Assembly (NCBI GenBank): GCA_041740995.1
Contig: JBGSKY010000317.1
Span: forward strand, 1-40,281
Source: JBGSKY01 sp041740995
Lineage (GTDB): Bacteria > Planctomycetota > Planctomycetia > Pirellulales > Pirellulaceae
Length of the DNA: 40,281 nt
Direction of reading: 5' to 3'
Of this stretch, positions 1 to 9,239 are shown one piece after another. The position numbers were made by a program, and so were the translations under genes. Each line of letters starts with the position of its first letter. The stretch's first letter is position 1. Under the pieces are notes generated by a model. It was not told the DNA's origin. It did not search any database and saw only the letters and a list, made by a program, of their open reading frames with translations.

Positions 1-277
1 CTGTGGCAAGCTCAACCTGATGCCAGAACTGACCCACTAAATTCCCCGAAGAACCAAAGATTGAAACTAGGCGTTTCAAATTTCGGAAAAGCTAATCGCT
101 GATTCACCCCGCTGTCGTGGCGGAAAATCATTACGAATCTGAAGCCACAACGCAATTTGCCAGATTCGCGGACGCGTCTCGATTTGAAATTGCCGCGATG
201 GTAGAATATGTAGCTAGGCCGAGAGGAATTCTTAGCTTCCCGCCGCATCCCACCTCCCACTCTGGCGTTTGTTATCG

Positions 278-2731
278 ATGTTGAAAATTCAATTGCGTGC
301 TGATTTTCTAGTTCTCAGCAGAGCCCTAACAGCGATCGTGCTGAGCTGCTTTACGCTTGCTGCATTGAACAGTTGCTTATTTGCCGGTGACGATGTTCAA
401 TCGCCGTCGCCAGATCCGGCGGCCGATCAAGTGCCGTCAGAATCGAGTGCGGAAAAGCTGACCGACGAATTGTTGCAGCACCAAATGATGCATGACATTA
501 AACCACTTATGCAGCAATATTGTTTTGATTGCCATACCGGATCGTCAGCGGAAGCCGGAGTTGATTTGACGATTTACGAATCGATCGATGCAATTCGGAA
601 CTCTTCATCGGTCTGGAATCAAGTTCGCGGGCTGATCAAAATCGGCGCAATGCCGCCGCCGGAAGAAGCCGAAATGCCTGACGATGCAACGCGCGAAAAA
701 CTGTCCGGCTGGATCGATCAAGCGTTGCATTACGTCGATTGCGAACAATGCAGTGCACCAGCCATCGTGACCGTTCGGCGCCTTAATGCCGTTGAGTATG
801 ATCACGCAGTTGCTGATTTGTTCAGCACCGACCTGAGACCGTCTCAAGCAATTGGATTTGTGACGGATGAAGTCGGAAATGGATTCGACAATCAAGGCGA
901 AACGCTGACGCTGAGCCCTTTGGCGATCGAAAAATATTTGGAAGCGGCGACTTTAGTTTCTGAAGAAGTGATCTCCGAGAACCGAGGTTCATTGCGGAAT
1001 CAATCGCGTGAAGGCGGTTCGCTGGAACGGGGAGATACGTTCGCCGTTGAATTCGATTTAGCGGCTGGCGAGTACGAATTCAGCAGCGGAATCGAGTTCG
1101 GATTCAATCAAGACTTCTCAGTCGATGCAGAAGTCCGAATCGATGGCGAGCTGATTGATAGCTTCGAAGTTGCTCCGCGTCGCAAGAACTATAAATGGAA
1201 GCGTGAGGTAACCGAAGGACTACACCGATTCGAAGTGAAATTCATCGACAACGAAAAAATTTCTGAAGGTGGCTCACGACGTCGCTTGCGGATTGATCAC
1301 GTTAATACCAAAGGCCCGAGCCAGGGTGAGCCGCGATATCCCGTCTCGCACCGATCGGTCGTGATTGCCTATCCCACCGACGAAGTCAGCGTGGAAGATG
1401 CCGCAACGCAGGTCGTTCGAAACTTATTCACGCGAGCCTATAGACGCCCGGCAGATGACGATGCGGTCGAGGCCAATGCAAAAATAATTGTGCAGGAGGT
1501 TAACGAAGGAACAGCTTATGTAACGGCGATCAAACATCTGATCGAACGAACACTGGCGTCGCCGGAATTCTTTTTTCGATTGGAGCGTAACAGCGGTCTG
1601 CCCGCCAACATCGAACGGTTGCAAGCTGACGTGCAATATGTCGAAGCTTACGATCTGGCCAGCCGACTGTCGTTCATGCTTTGGTCATCTATTCCCGATG
1701 ACGAACTGCTGCGGTTGGCTGGCGATGGTTCATTGCTGGATGAGAAGGTTCTGCGCCAGCAGGTTGATCGAATGATTGACGATCCTCGAGCATACAAAGG
1801 GTTGGTGCAACAATTCTTTGGCCAGTGGCTAGGACTGCGAAACCTCGATTCGATTCAAGTCGATCAAGATCGATTCCCGAGCTACAACATTGAATTGGTT
1901 AATGCGATGCGTCGCGAAACAGAGATGTTTTGCGACCATATCCTCAAGTCAGGCAAGCTGATCGATTTGTTATCAGCGGACTACACGTACGCCAATCCAC
2001 GGCTGGCCGAGTTATACCAGTTGCAATTTGAAGGCAAGGACGCATTGGAGCTGTATGTCGGATCGACACGCAACCGCGAAAGGGCGACGCGAAACGGATC
2101 TTATCGAGACGAATCGAAATTCATCCAGGTCAGCTTGGACGACAAACGACGTGGGTTGCTGACTCAAGCATCGATTTTGACACTGACCAGCAATCCAACG
2201 CGAACCTCGCCGGTCAAACGCGGAAAATGGGTGTTAGAAAATATTGTCGGCGATCCACCGCCTCCCGCACCGCCTGGCGTACCTGCGTTAGAAGATTCGG
2301 CCAAGGATGGCAGCAATATGTCGCTGCGAGAACAGCTTGAATTGCATCGAGCCGACGCAAGTTGCGCTTCATGCCACAAGGTGATGGACCCGATCGGACT
2401 TGGTCTGGAGAATTTCAACACCATCGGTCAGTTCAGAGAGAAAGACCAAGGTTTGCCAATCGACGCCGCTGGCCAACTGGCTGACGGCCGTGAGTTTGTT
2501 GGTTCCGGAGCGTTGCTGCAATTGTTGCTGGCTGACGAAGAGAAATTCGCTCGGCATTTTATTACCAAGCTACTAACGTTTTCGCTCGGTCGCGGATTGG
2601 TGCGGGAAGATTCTTGCACGGTCGACGTGATTTTGCGGCAGACGACTGACTCAAATTTCGCGCTTCGTGATATCGTAAAGTCGATAGTTTGCAGCGACCC
2701 ATTCCGCTATCGCTTGCCGAGCGAAGAGTAG
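278..2731 (+). CDS. Secreted planctomycete cytochrome-like DUF1587/1595/1592/1588/1585 protein
   Basis: This is a large secreted multidomain protein of the planctomycete-specific PSD/PSCyt type. I chose ATG 278 over TTG 269 because it gives a clean signal peptide (hydrophobic stretch around residues 10-33). A CFDCH haem-binding CXXCH motif is at residues 82-86, followed by a DUF1587-like segment (about 167-230), a beta-rich carbohydrate-binding-like stretch (about 245-345), DUF1595 (about 372-435), DUF1592 (about 455-585), DUF1588 (about 620-720, with a second CXXCH, CASCH, at 696-700) and DUF1585 at the C-terminus. The family is known from planctomycetes and is often paired with a DUF1552 gene, which is absent here; the next gene is convergent. 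The two CXXCH motifs suggest covalent haem and a periplasmic redox role, but the true function is unknown. Family call is confident, function is not. Confidence 0.93.
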   Translation: MLKIQLRADFLVLSRALTAIVLSCFTLAALNSCLFAGDDVQSPSPDPAADQVPSESSAEKLTDELLQHQMMHDIKPLMQQYCFDCHTGSSAEAGVDLTIYESIDAIRNSSSVWNQVRGLIKIGAMPPPEEAEMPDDATREKLSGWIDQALHYVDCEQCSAPAIVTVRRLNAVEYDHAVADLFSTDLRPSQAIGFVTDEVGNGFDNQGETLTLSPLAIEKYLEAATLVSEEVISENRGSLRNQSREGGSLERGDTFAVEFDLAAGEYEFSSGIEFGFNQDFSVDAEVRIDGELIDSFEVAPRRKNYKWKREVTEGLHRFEVKFIDNEKISEGGSRRRLRIDHVNTKGPSQGEPRYPVSHRSVVIAYPTDEVSVEDAATQVVRNLFTRAYRRPADDDAVEANAKIIVQEVNEGTAYVTAIKHLIERTLASPEFFFRLERNSGLPANIERLQADVQYVEAYDLASRLSFMLWSSIPDDELLRLAGDGSLLDEKVLRQQVDRMIDDPRAYKGLVQQFFGQWLGLRNLDSIQVDQDRFPSYNIELVNAMRRETEMFCDHILKSGKLIDLLSADYTYANPRLAELYQLQFEGKDALELYVGSTRNRERATRNGSYRDESKFIQVSLDDKRRGLLTQASILTLTSNPTRTSPVKRGKWVLENIVGDPPPPAPPGVPALEDSAKDGSNMSLREQLELHRADASCASCHKVMDPIGLGLENFNTIGQFREKDQGLPIDAAGQLADGREFVGSGALLQLLLADEEKFARHFITKLLTFSLGRGLVREDSCTVDVILRQTTDSNFALRDIVKSIVCSDPFRYRLPSEE

Positions 2732-2755
2732 AAAAAAGGTAGGTCATCTAGTCTT

Positions 2756-2789
2756 AACCGCTCCGCTACAAGTACTGGCGGAGCGGGTT
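2756..2789. terminator. Convergent hairpin terminator
   Basis: A perfect 9-bp stem (2758-2766 CCGCTCCGC with 2778-2786 GCGGAGCGG, 11-nt loop) sits between two convergent genes. T-rich sequence follows some 20 bases later on the + strand (cgcttttgtcatttt), so it is an imperfect rho-independent terminator that could serve both directions. Confidence 0.5.
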
Positions 2790-2863
2790 GGAGGTTTCAT
2801 TACGCTTTTGTCATTTTCGGTAAGCATATTAGCGAGCGTCAGCGCAGATCGATTGCCTTTGGT

Positions 2864-4291
2864 TCATCGATAAGGTGAAATCAATTCTTCGATTAGCAAA
2901 CTTTCTAGCGCGGTCTGGAGTATTGCGAGATCGATTCGACCTTCCGATCCGTACAACGCTACCTGCAGTCGTTTCGCGATTTGATCAAGTTGCTCAGCGA
3001 CTTTCTGCACGCGGTTCATCACGTCGTTTTGTTGCCAACGGTCATCGGGATTGGCGAAAATCCGCCATTTCGAATTGCGGAAATCCCACTCCAGTTCATC
3101 GATTTGTTCATTCGGACGCTGGCCTGCGATATGTTGTTTGGTTGGAATGGAGGCTGACCAAGCGGCGGTTATCAAGGCAAGCTCCGAGCTACTGGCCGCC
3201 CATGCAATTCGATGGTTGATCGGCCAACCGATGGGCAACATTGGCGCGGATTGCCAGAATGCATCTTGCAGGTTGATTGGTAACACGGGACCGTTGGATT
3301 GATCCTCGTCTAAAGTCAACTGCGAGACCTGTCGCAAAAGATCGGCGATTTGCCATGGTTGGACCAAATGCGGCAGTCGTTGCCCAACCGGTAAGCTACC
3401 TGGGCGAATGATTAGCGGCACGTGCAATCGTTCAGCCCAAAGATGCTGGTCGATCAAACCGACCGTCCGATGTTCGCCCATCGGATAGCCGCCCAAGCCC
3501 AGCAACACGACACAAGGGTCCATCGGTTGGCGGTCGCTGTCGTCGGTTGCTGGTAGCGATAGTTCGGCGATCAACTCGTTGATATACGACCATGCAAAAT
3601 CAATCGCGGCCGCCTGGGCTGAACCGCCGCAAATGACATTAAAGAGTACGTCCAAGTCGGTTGATTCGTCGACCAGCAACGCCGGCGGCTCGACATCACG
3701 GGAGGGCTCTGGGTCTTCTTCGTCACATGGAATCGTTCTCAATTCATAAGGCGCATCCCACTCTGAGGACAACCCGGTTGCATGAATCCAAAGCAGCCCG
3801 CCTTCGAGTTCCTCTTGATCCAAGCCTGTCTCGAATAACTGCGTAATTGCGTACTGAAAGAGCTTTGCAATTCGCGTCTGATCCAACGTTTCGGCTGACG
3901 TCGTCGCCGGCTCAAATTCAATGACCGACGCATGTGTGAATCGATCCAAGAACGCTTCTTCCGCCAGGGCTTGCGAGTCAGTCACGAAATGAGTTGGCAA
4001 GTCTTGAGTTTCAAACCACTGGCACAAATCAAGCGGTTCATTTTCGTCAACGTTGGCTGGCTCTACAAAATTGCCAGTTTTGGATTGCCGCTGGAGCAGG
4101 AATTTTGACCCAACGCAAATCGCTTCCAGTGAGTCGACAATCTTGAGCGATTGAAGCCAGCACTGATCAAACGCTACGGCTGTGCTTGCGAAGTGATCCA
4201 GATGCGGCGTTTTTGAAATTGCGCCTCCGTAGCAACCCATAAGATTGGTGCCGAGACCTTCGATTGTAACAAGGATAAAGAGCTGGCGCAT
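2864..4291 (-). CDS. Degenerate sulfatase-like (alkaline phosphatase superfamily) protein
   Basis: The N-terminus keeps the sulfatase layout: a beta strand, then GCYGG at residues 19-23, then TPHLDHFA, which matches the family pattern GCYG...TPNLDxLA. The C-terminal half keeps GEHR...LIDQHLWAERLHVPLIIRPG, matching the GEHG...K..YE...RVPLIVR region of sulfatases. However, the Asp-Asp metal ligands after the first strand are replaced (TIEGLG), there is no CxPSR formylglycine motif, and the usual SDHGE metal site reads LGGYPMGEH. It is therefore probably not an active sulfatase. At 475 aa it has normal family length, with no signal peptide, so it would be cytoplasmic. It is divergent from the next gene. 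Function unknown; a binding or regulatory role is an inference. Confidence 0.7.
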   Translation of the reverse strand: MRQLFILVTIEGLGTNLMGCYGGAISKTPHLDHFASTAVAFDQCWLQSLKIVDSLEAICVGSKFLLQRQSKTGNFVEPANVDENEPLDLCQWFETQDLPTHFVTDSQALAEEAFLDRFTHASVIEFEPATTSAETLDQTRIAKLFQYAITQLFETGLDQEELEGGLLWIHATGLSSEWDAPYELRTIPCDEEDPEPSRDVEPPALLVDESTDLDVLFNVICGGSAQAAAIDFAWSYINELIAELSLPATDDSDRQPMDPCVVLLGLGGYPMGEHRTVGLIDQHLWAERLHVPLIIRPGSLPVGQRLPHLVQPWQIADLLRQVSQLTLDEDQSNGPVLPINLQDAFWQSAPMLPIGWPINHRIAWAASSSELALITAAWSASIPTKQHIAGQRPNEQIDELEWDFRNSKWRIFANPDDRWQQNDVMNRVQKVAEQLDQIAKRLQVALYGSEGRIDLAILQTALESLLIEELISPYR

Positions 4292-4499
4292 GCGACGTCA
4301 AATTCATCAAATTCAGTGCAATTAATTCGTTCGATACAAATGTAGTACGCAATCGCATTTTGTGTAACTAGCCCGATTAATACTACAGTCCAGGTCGGCT
4401 CTATCAGGCATGTTTTAACAGGTGGTAGTTGCATTGATTCTCGAAGCGGCCGAACTCAATTGCCACATCCAAATCTCCCTGGGCGAATTATCAAAGTTC

Positions 4500-5447
4500 A
4501 TGAGCAGTTTATCTGGGATGCCGATGCCGATGGGCGGAATTGGCTTCGATACAAATTTAAACGATTTCACCATTGGACCGGTCGCTGTACCACAGTTTGA
4601 CCGCGAGTCGGCTTGTGGGCTGCCGACTGCTGATGATGCAGATATTGCAACATCGCAGGCGCATCTCATTCCGGCGGCTGAATTTGCGTTGCCAAAGTTT
4701 GATCGTTGCAGGATTTGGGATGTCGATTTTGATTGTGTCACGATGGAGCAATCGGTCGATTTGCTCGATGCAATGATCCAAAATCGGGTTAACACATACG
4801 CGATCACTGCAAATTTAAACTACCTAATGTTGTGCAGCCAAAACCCGCGTCTGGCCGCCTTTACCCAACGATGCCCATTGGTTTTGTGCGATGGCAAACC
4901 GATCCAATTGCGAAGCAGGCTTGAAACCAACCGCTTGCCCGAACGTGTCGCAGGTTCTGATTTGATTTACAAGCTAGCTGAGCTTTCGGTCCGTCGAGGA
5001 TACAGCATCTATATGCTTGGCGGTGCCGATGGCGTAGCGGCGAAAGCGGCTCAACGCCTGACAAGCCTATACCCGGGCTTGAGAATCAGCGGCGTTCATT
5101 GCCCGCCATTTGGGAATTGGAATGGCGATGTGCGAAATGAAATGAACGAGCGAATTGTAGCGGCCAAGCCGGACATTTTGCTGGTCGCCTTCGGGCAGCC
5201 CAAGGGTGAGTTTTGGATCGAGCAAAACTATAAAGAGTTGCAAGTGCCAATAAGTATTCAGGTCGGCGCTACGTTTGACTTTCTGGCCGGTAACGCGCAG
5301 CGAGCGCCCAAGTGGATGCAAGACTTTTGTGCCGAGTGGCTTTATCGCGCTTTCAAAGATCCCCGGCGACTTGCCCCACGATACCTCGCCAACGCAGCAT
5401 ATTTGTTCCGAGCGGTGCAAGCGGATCTACTGCGCAAGCTTGCTTGA
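4500..5447 (+). CDS. WecG/TagA/CpsF family glycosyltransferase
   Basis: This GT26-type glycosyltransferase probably transfers N-acetylmannosamine or a related uronic sugar to a lipid-linked acceptor during surface polysaccharide synthesis. Family hallmarks are the order DGKPI, LPERVAGSDLI, a Rossmann-like YMLGGADGVA, then LLVAFGQPKGEFWI and GATFDFLAG followed by RAPKWMQ and a C-terminal EWLYRAFKDPRRL. The family core begins about 80 residues into the open frame, so the N-terminal extension of about 70 residues (rich in Met, Gly and Pro) is unusual. I chose ATG 4500; an upstream in-frame GTG at 4422 would add 26 residues and cannot be excluded. It stands alone between two minus-strand genes, not in a polysaccharide cluster, so the acceptor cannot be guessed. 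Confidence 0.88.
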   Translation: MSSLSGMPMPMGGIGFDTNLNDFTIGPVAVPQFDRESACGLPTADDADIATSQAHLIPAAEFALPKFDRCRIWDVDFDCVTMEQSVDLLDAMIQNRVNTYAITANLNYLMLCSQNPRLAAFTQRCPLVLCDGKPIQLRSRLETNRLPERVAGSDLIYKLAELSVRRGYSIYMLGGADGVAAKAAQRLTSLYPGLRISGVHCPPFGNWNGDVRNEMNERIVAAKPDILLVAFGQPKGEFWIEQNYKELQVPISIQVGATFDFLAGNAQRAPKWMQDFCAEWLYRAFKDPRRLAPRYLANAAYLFRAVQADLLRKLA

Positions 5448-5481
5448 TATGCAGTTTTTAAAAGTCGCCTCTGCTAATAAA

Positions 5482-5519
5482 ACGAAAACCGCCGAGTGAT
5501 ATCACCCGGCGGTTCTCGT
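5482..5519. terminator. Bidirectional hairpin terminator between glycosyltransferase and rpsA
   Basis: A 13-bp inverted repeat with one mismatch (arms 5482-5494 and 5507-5519, core ACCGCCG/CGGCGGT) lies between two convergent genes. The loop is itself a perfect 10-bp palindrome (GTGATATCAC). An A-run on the left arm and T-rich sequence to the right allow termination on both strands. Confidence 0.8.
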
Positions 5520-5548
5520 TCAAATTTTGCTTGTTAGCACGACAACGA

Positions 5549-7348
<1,800 letters not shown>

Positions 7349-7829
7349 GTAAAAGAGGGGCTTTCCAGAATCTCTTCCGTGTTTCGGCGGCCGATTGTGC
7401 GATGCGTGACTGGCAAGCCACGTCCGGCAGAAGGGCCAAAACGTCAGACAGAGGGGTTAAAGTGCGTGCAATAAAGGCTTTCGAGCAACGATTGTCCGAA
7501 ATAAGTTCCCACTTTGCGTGACTAAATGTTTTAGCAGCGATTGCTTTTCACAGCAACGGCGCATTTTCGCCGTTTTCCTGCCAGCGAAGCATCAAGCGTT
7601 GCAGGACTCGCCAAGAGTACCGATTTGCACCAAAAGTCTTGGCGACTTTCGCCACTTTTGAAACGCAGCGACTGAAACACAGTGACTTCGTCAACCGGCG
7701 CAAAACTATTCCCCCGTGCCCCCACTTTCGGTTTGCTCAGATGCTGTAAAATGGTCGGCTGACTAGTAATGTCACCAAAAAACAACCCCGAAACTCGTCG
7801 CTTTACACGATCTATAACGGACCAATTTG
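7349..7829. other. Divergent intergenic region rpsA/glgC
   Basis: This 481-bp stretch must hold the promoters of both rpsA (-) and glgC (+). A TAAAAT box at 7747-7752 on the + strand could be a -10 for glgC but has no clear -35. A 24-bp segment (7497-7520) resembles one at 27219-27242. No RNA gene, riboswitch or credible small ORF was recognised. Confidence 0.5.
7497..7520 (+). repeat. Degenerate 24-bp intergenic repeat, copy A
   Basis: This segment (pattern CGAAATAA-TTCCC-TTTGC) matches 19 of 24 positions of 27219-27242 in the same orientation. Both are intergenic. It could be two relics of one dispersed element or chance; within one window this cannot be settled. Confidence 0.3.
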
Positions 7830-9131
7830 ATGAACTATGACATGCGAAACGTCATCTCGCTGATTCTCGGCGGGGGACGCGGCACGCGGTTATTTCCACT
7901 GACGAAAATCCGCGCTAAACCGGCTGTACCGCTAGGTGGCAAATACCGGTTGATCGACATCCCGATTTCGAATTGCCTCAACAGCGGCATCAATCGCATT
8001 TTCGTGTTGACGCAATTTCTCAGCGTTTCTCTGCATCAGCACATTCGCCAGACTTATCGCTTCGATAATTTCAGCGGTGGATTTGTCGAATTGCTGGCTG
8101 CCCAACAGACAATGGATACCACAACCGAATGGTATCAAGGCACAGCCGACGCTGTCCGTAAGAACCTGACCTATTTGGACAGCAAAGAGCTCGAATATGT
8201 TCTCATCTTGTCTGGCGATCAACTGTATCGCATGGACTATGCAAAGATGCTGCAGACGCACATCGAAAGCAAAGCCGATGTCACCATCGCCGCGATACCC
8301 GTGACTCGCGCCGCGGCAAAATCGTTGGGCGTCATGCGATGTGACAGTGCCGGACGAGTGACGGGCTTTTTGGAGAAGCCTCAAACGGACGAAGAGATTG
8401 AAATGGTTCGCACCGATCCGGCGTGGATTGACTCGCGGGGAATTCCTTCGCAAGGCCGAGATTGCTTGGCGAGTATGGGCTTGTACATTTTTAACCGGCA
8501 ATTGCTATTCGACGTGCTGACCAAAACCCAATACGAAGATTTCGGCAAAGAAGTTTTCCCAGCGGCTGTGCGAACCCGGAACGTGCAAGTTCATCTGTTC
8601 GACGACTATTGGGAAGACATTGGAACAATTAAAGCGTTCTACGAAGCGAACTTGGCGTTGGCCAAGCCGAACCCGCCGTTTGATTTGATTCAGGCGGAAA
8701 ACCCAATTTATTCTCGCGCCCGATTTTTGCCGCCGACGATTTTGGAAGGTGCAACGATCAAACATTCGTTGATTGCTGACGGTTGTAAAATCGGCAAAGG
8801 AGCAGTCATCGAAAACAGTGTGATCGGCGTTCGATGCGTAATCAACGAAGGCGTAACGATTCGTAACAGCGTGGTCATGGGAGCAGACTTCAACGAGACT
8901 GCCGATGATCTCAAGGACGATTCAGCCGCCGGGCTTGTTCCGCTTGGGATTGGTAGCGGATCATTGATTGAAGGAGCGATTCTCGACAAGAATGTTCGTA
9001 TCGGTCGCCACGTTAAGATCGTCAATCGAGCTGACGAAGACGAATCCGACTCGCACGCTCCTTGTTACGTCCGAGATGGCATTCCGATCTTAATCAAGGA
9101 CGCCACGCTGCCCGATGGCTGGACGCTATAG
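7830..9131 (+). CDS. glgC: Glucose-1-phosphate adenylyltransferase
   Basis: GlgC makes ADP-glucose from glucose-1-phosphate and ATP, the committed step of bacterial glycogen synthesis. The N-terminal nucleotidyltransferase loop GGGRGTRLFPLT is followed by KPAVPLGGKYRLID (effector and substrate binding) and NSGI. The middle keeps SGDQLYRMDY and the glucose-1-phosphate site GFLEKP, and DYWEDIGT is present. The C-terminal part has the left-handed beta-helix hexapeptide pattern (IKHSLIADGCKIG, IENSVIG, IRNSVVMG). Length of 433 aa is normal. ATG 7830 is preferred; TTG 7827 and ATG 7842 are alternatives. No glycogen synthase or branching enzyme is adjacent, but the sucrose/amylosucrase operon lies 3 kb away. 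Confidence 0.96.
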   Translation: MNYDMRNVISLILGGGRGTRLFPLTKIRAKPAVPLGGKYRLIDIPISNCLNSGINRIFVLTQFLSVSLHQHIRQTYRFDNFSGGFVELLAAQQTMDTTTEWYQGTADAVRKNLTYLDSKELEYVLILSGDQLYRMDYAKMLQTHIESKADVTIAAIPVTRAAAKSLGVMRCDSAGRVTGFLEKPQTDEEIEMVRTDPAWIDSRGIPSQGRDCLASMGLYIFNRQLLFDVLTKTQYEDFGKEVFPAAVRTRNVQVHLFDDYWEDIGTIKAFYEANLALAKPNPPFDLIQAENPIYSRARFLPPTILEGATIKHSLIADGCKIGKGAVIENSVIGVRCVINEGVTIRNSVVMGADFNETADDLKDDSAAGLVPLGIGSGSLIEGAILDKNVRIGRHVKIVNRADEDESDSHAPCYVRDGIPILIKDATLPDGWTL

Positions 9132-9171
9132 CGGTTCAGCACAAGCTGCCGGTTTTCTAAATCGTCCTAAA

Positions 9172-9211
9172 CAAAAAAATCCTCGTTTCAAGCTTGGCCT
9201 GGAACGAGGAT
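9172..9211 (-). terminator. Rho-independent terminator of the DEAD-box helicase gene
   Basis: The hairpin ATCCTCGTT...GAACGAGGAT (9179-9211, 10-bp stem with one bulge) is followed on the minus strand by a run of seven Ts (the A-run at 9172-9178). It sits 29 bp beyond the helicase stop codon. The + strand side lacks a T-run, so glgC is served less well. Confidence 0.85.
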
Positions 9212-9239
9212 CGAAAAGATGTGGCGATCGCTTTCGCGA

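Noticed and set aside
2..40. Possible C-terminal tail of a gene entering from the left (stop at 38-40, + strand)
   Set aside because: Only 12 codons are visible and nothing identifies them.
12..260. 82-codon frame on the minus strand at the left edge
   Set aside because: No recognisable family and Arg-rich antisense-like composition; not called.
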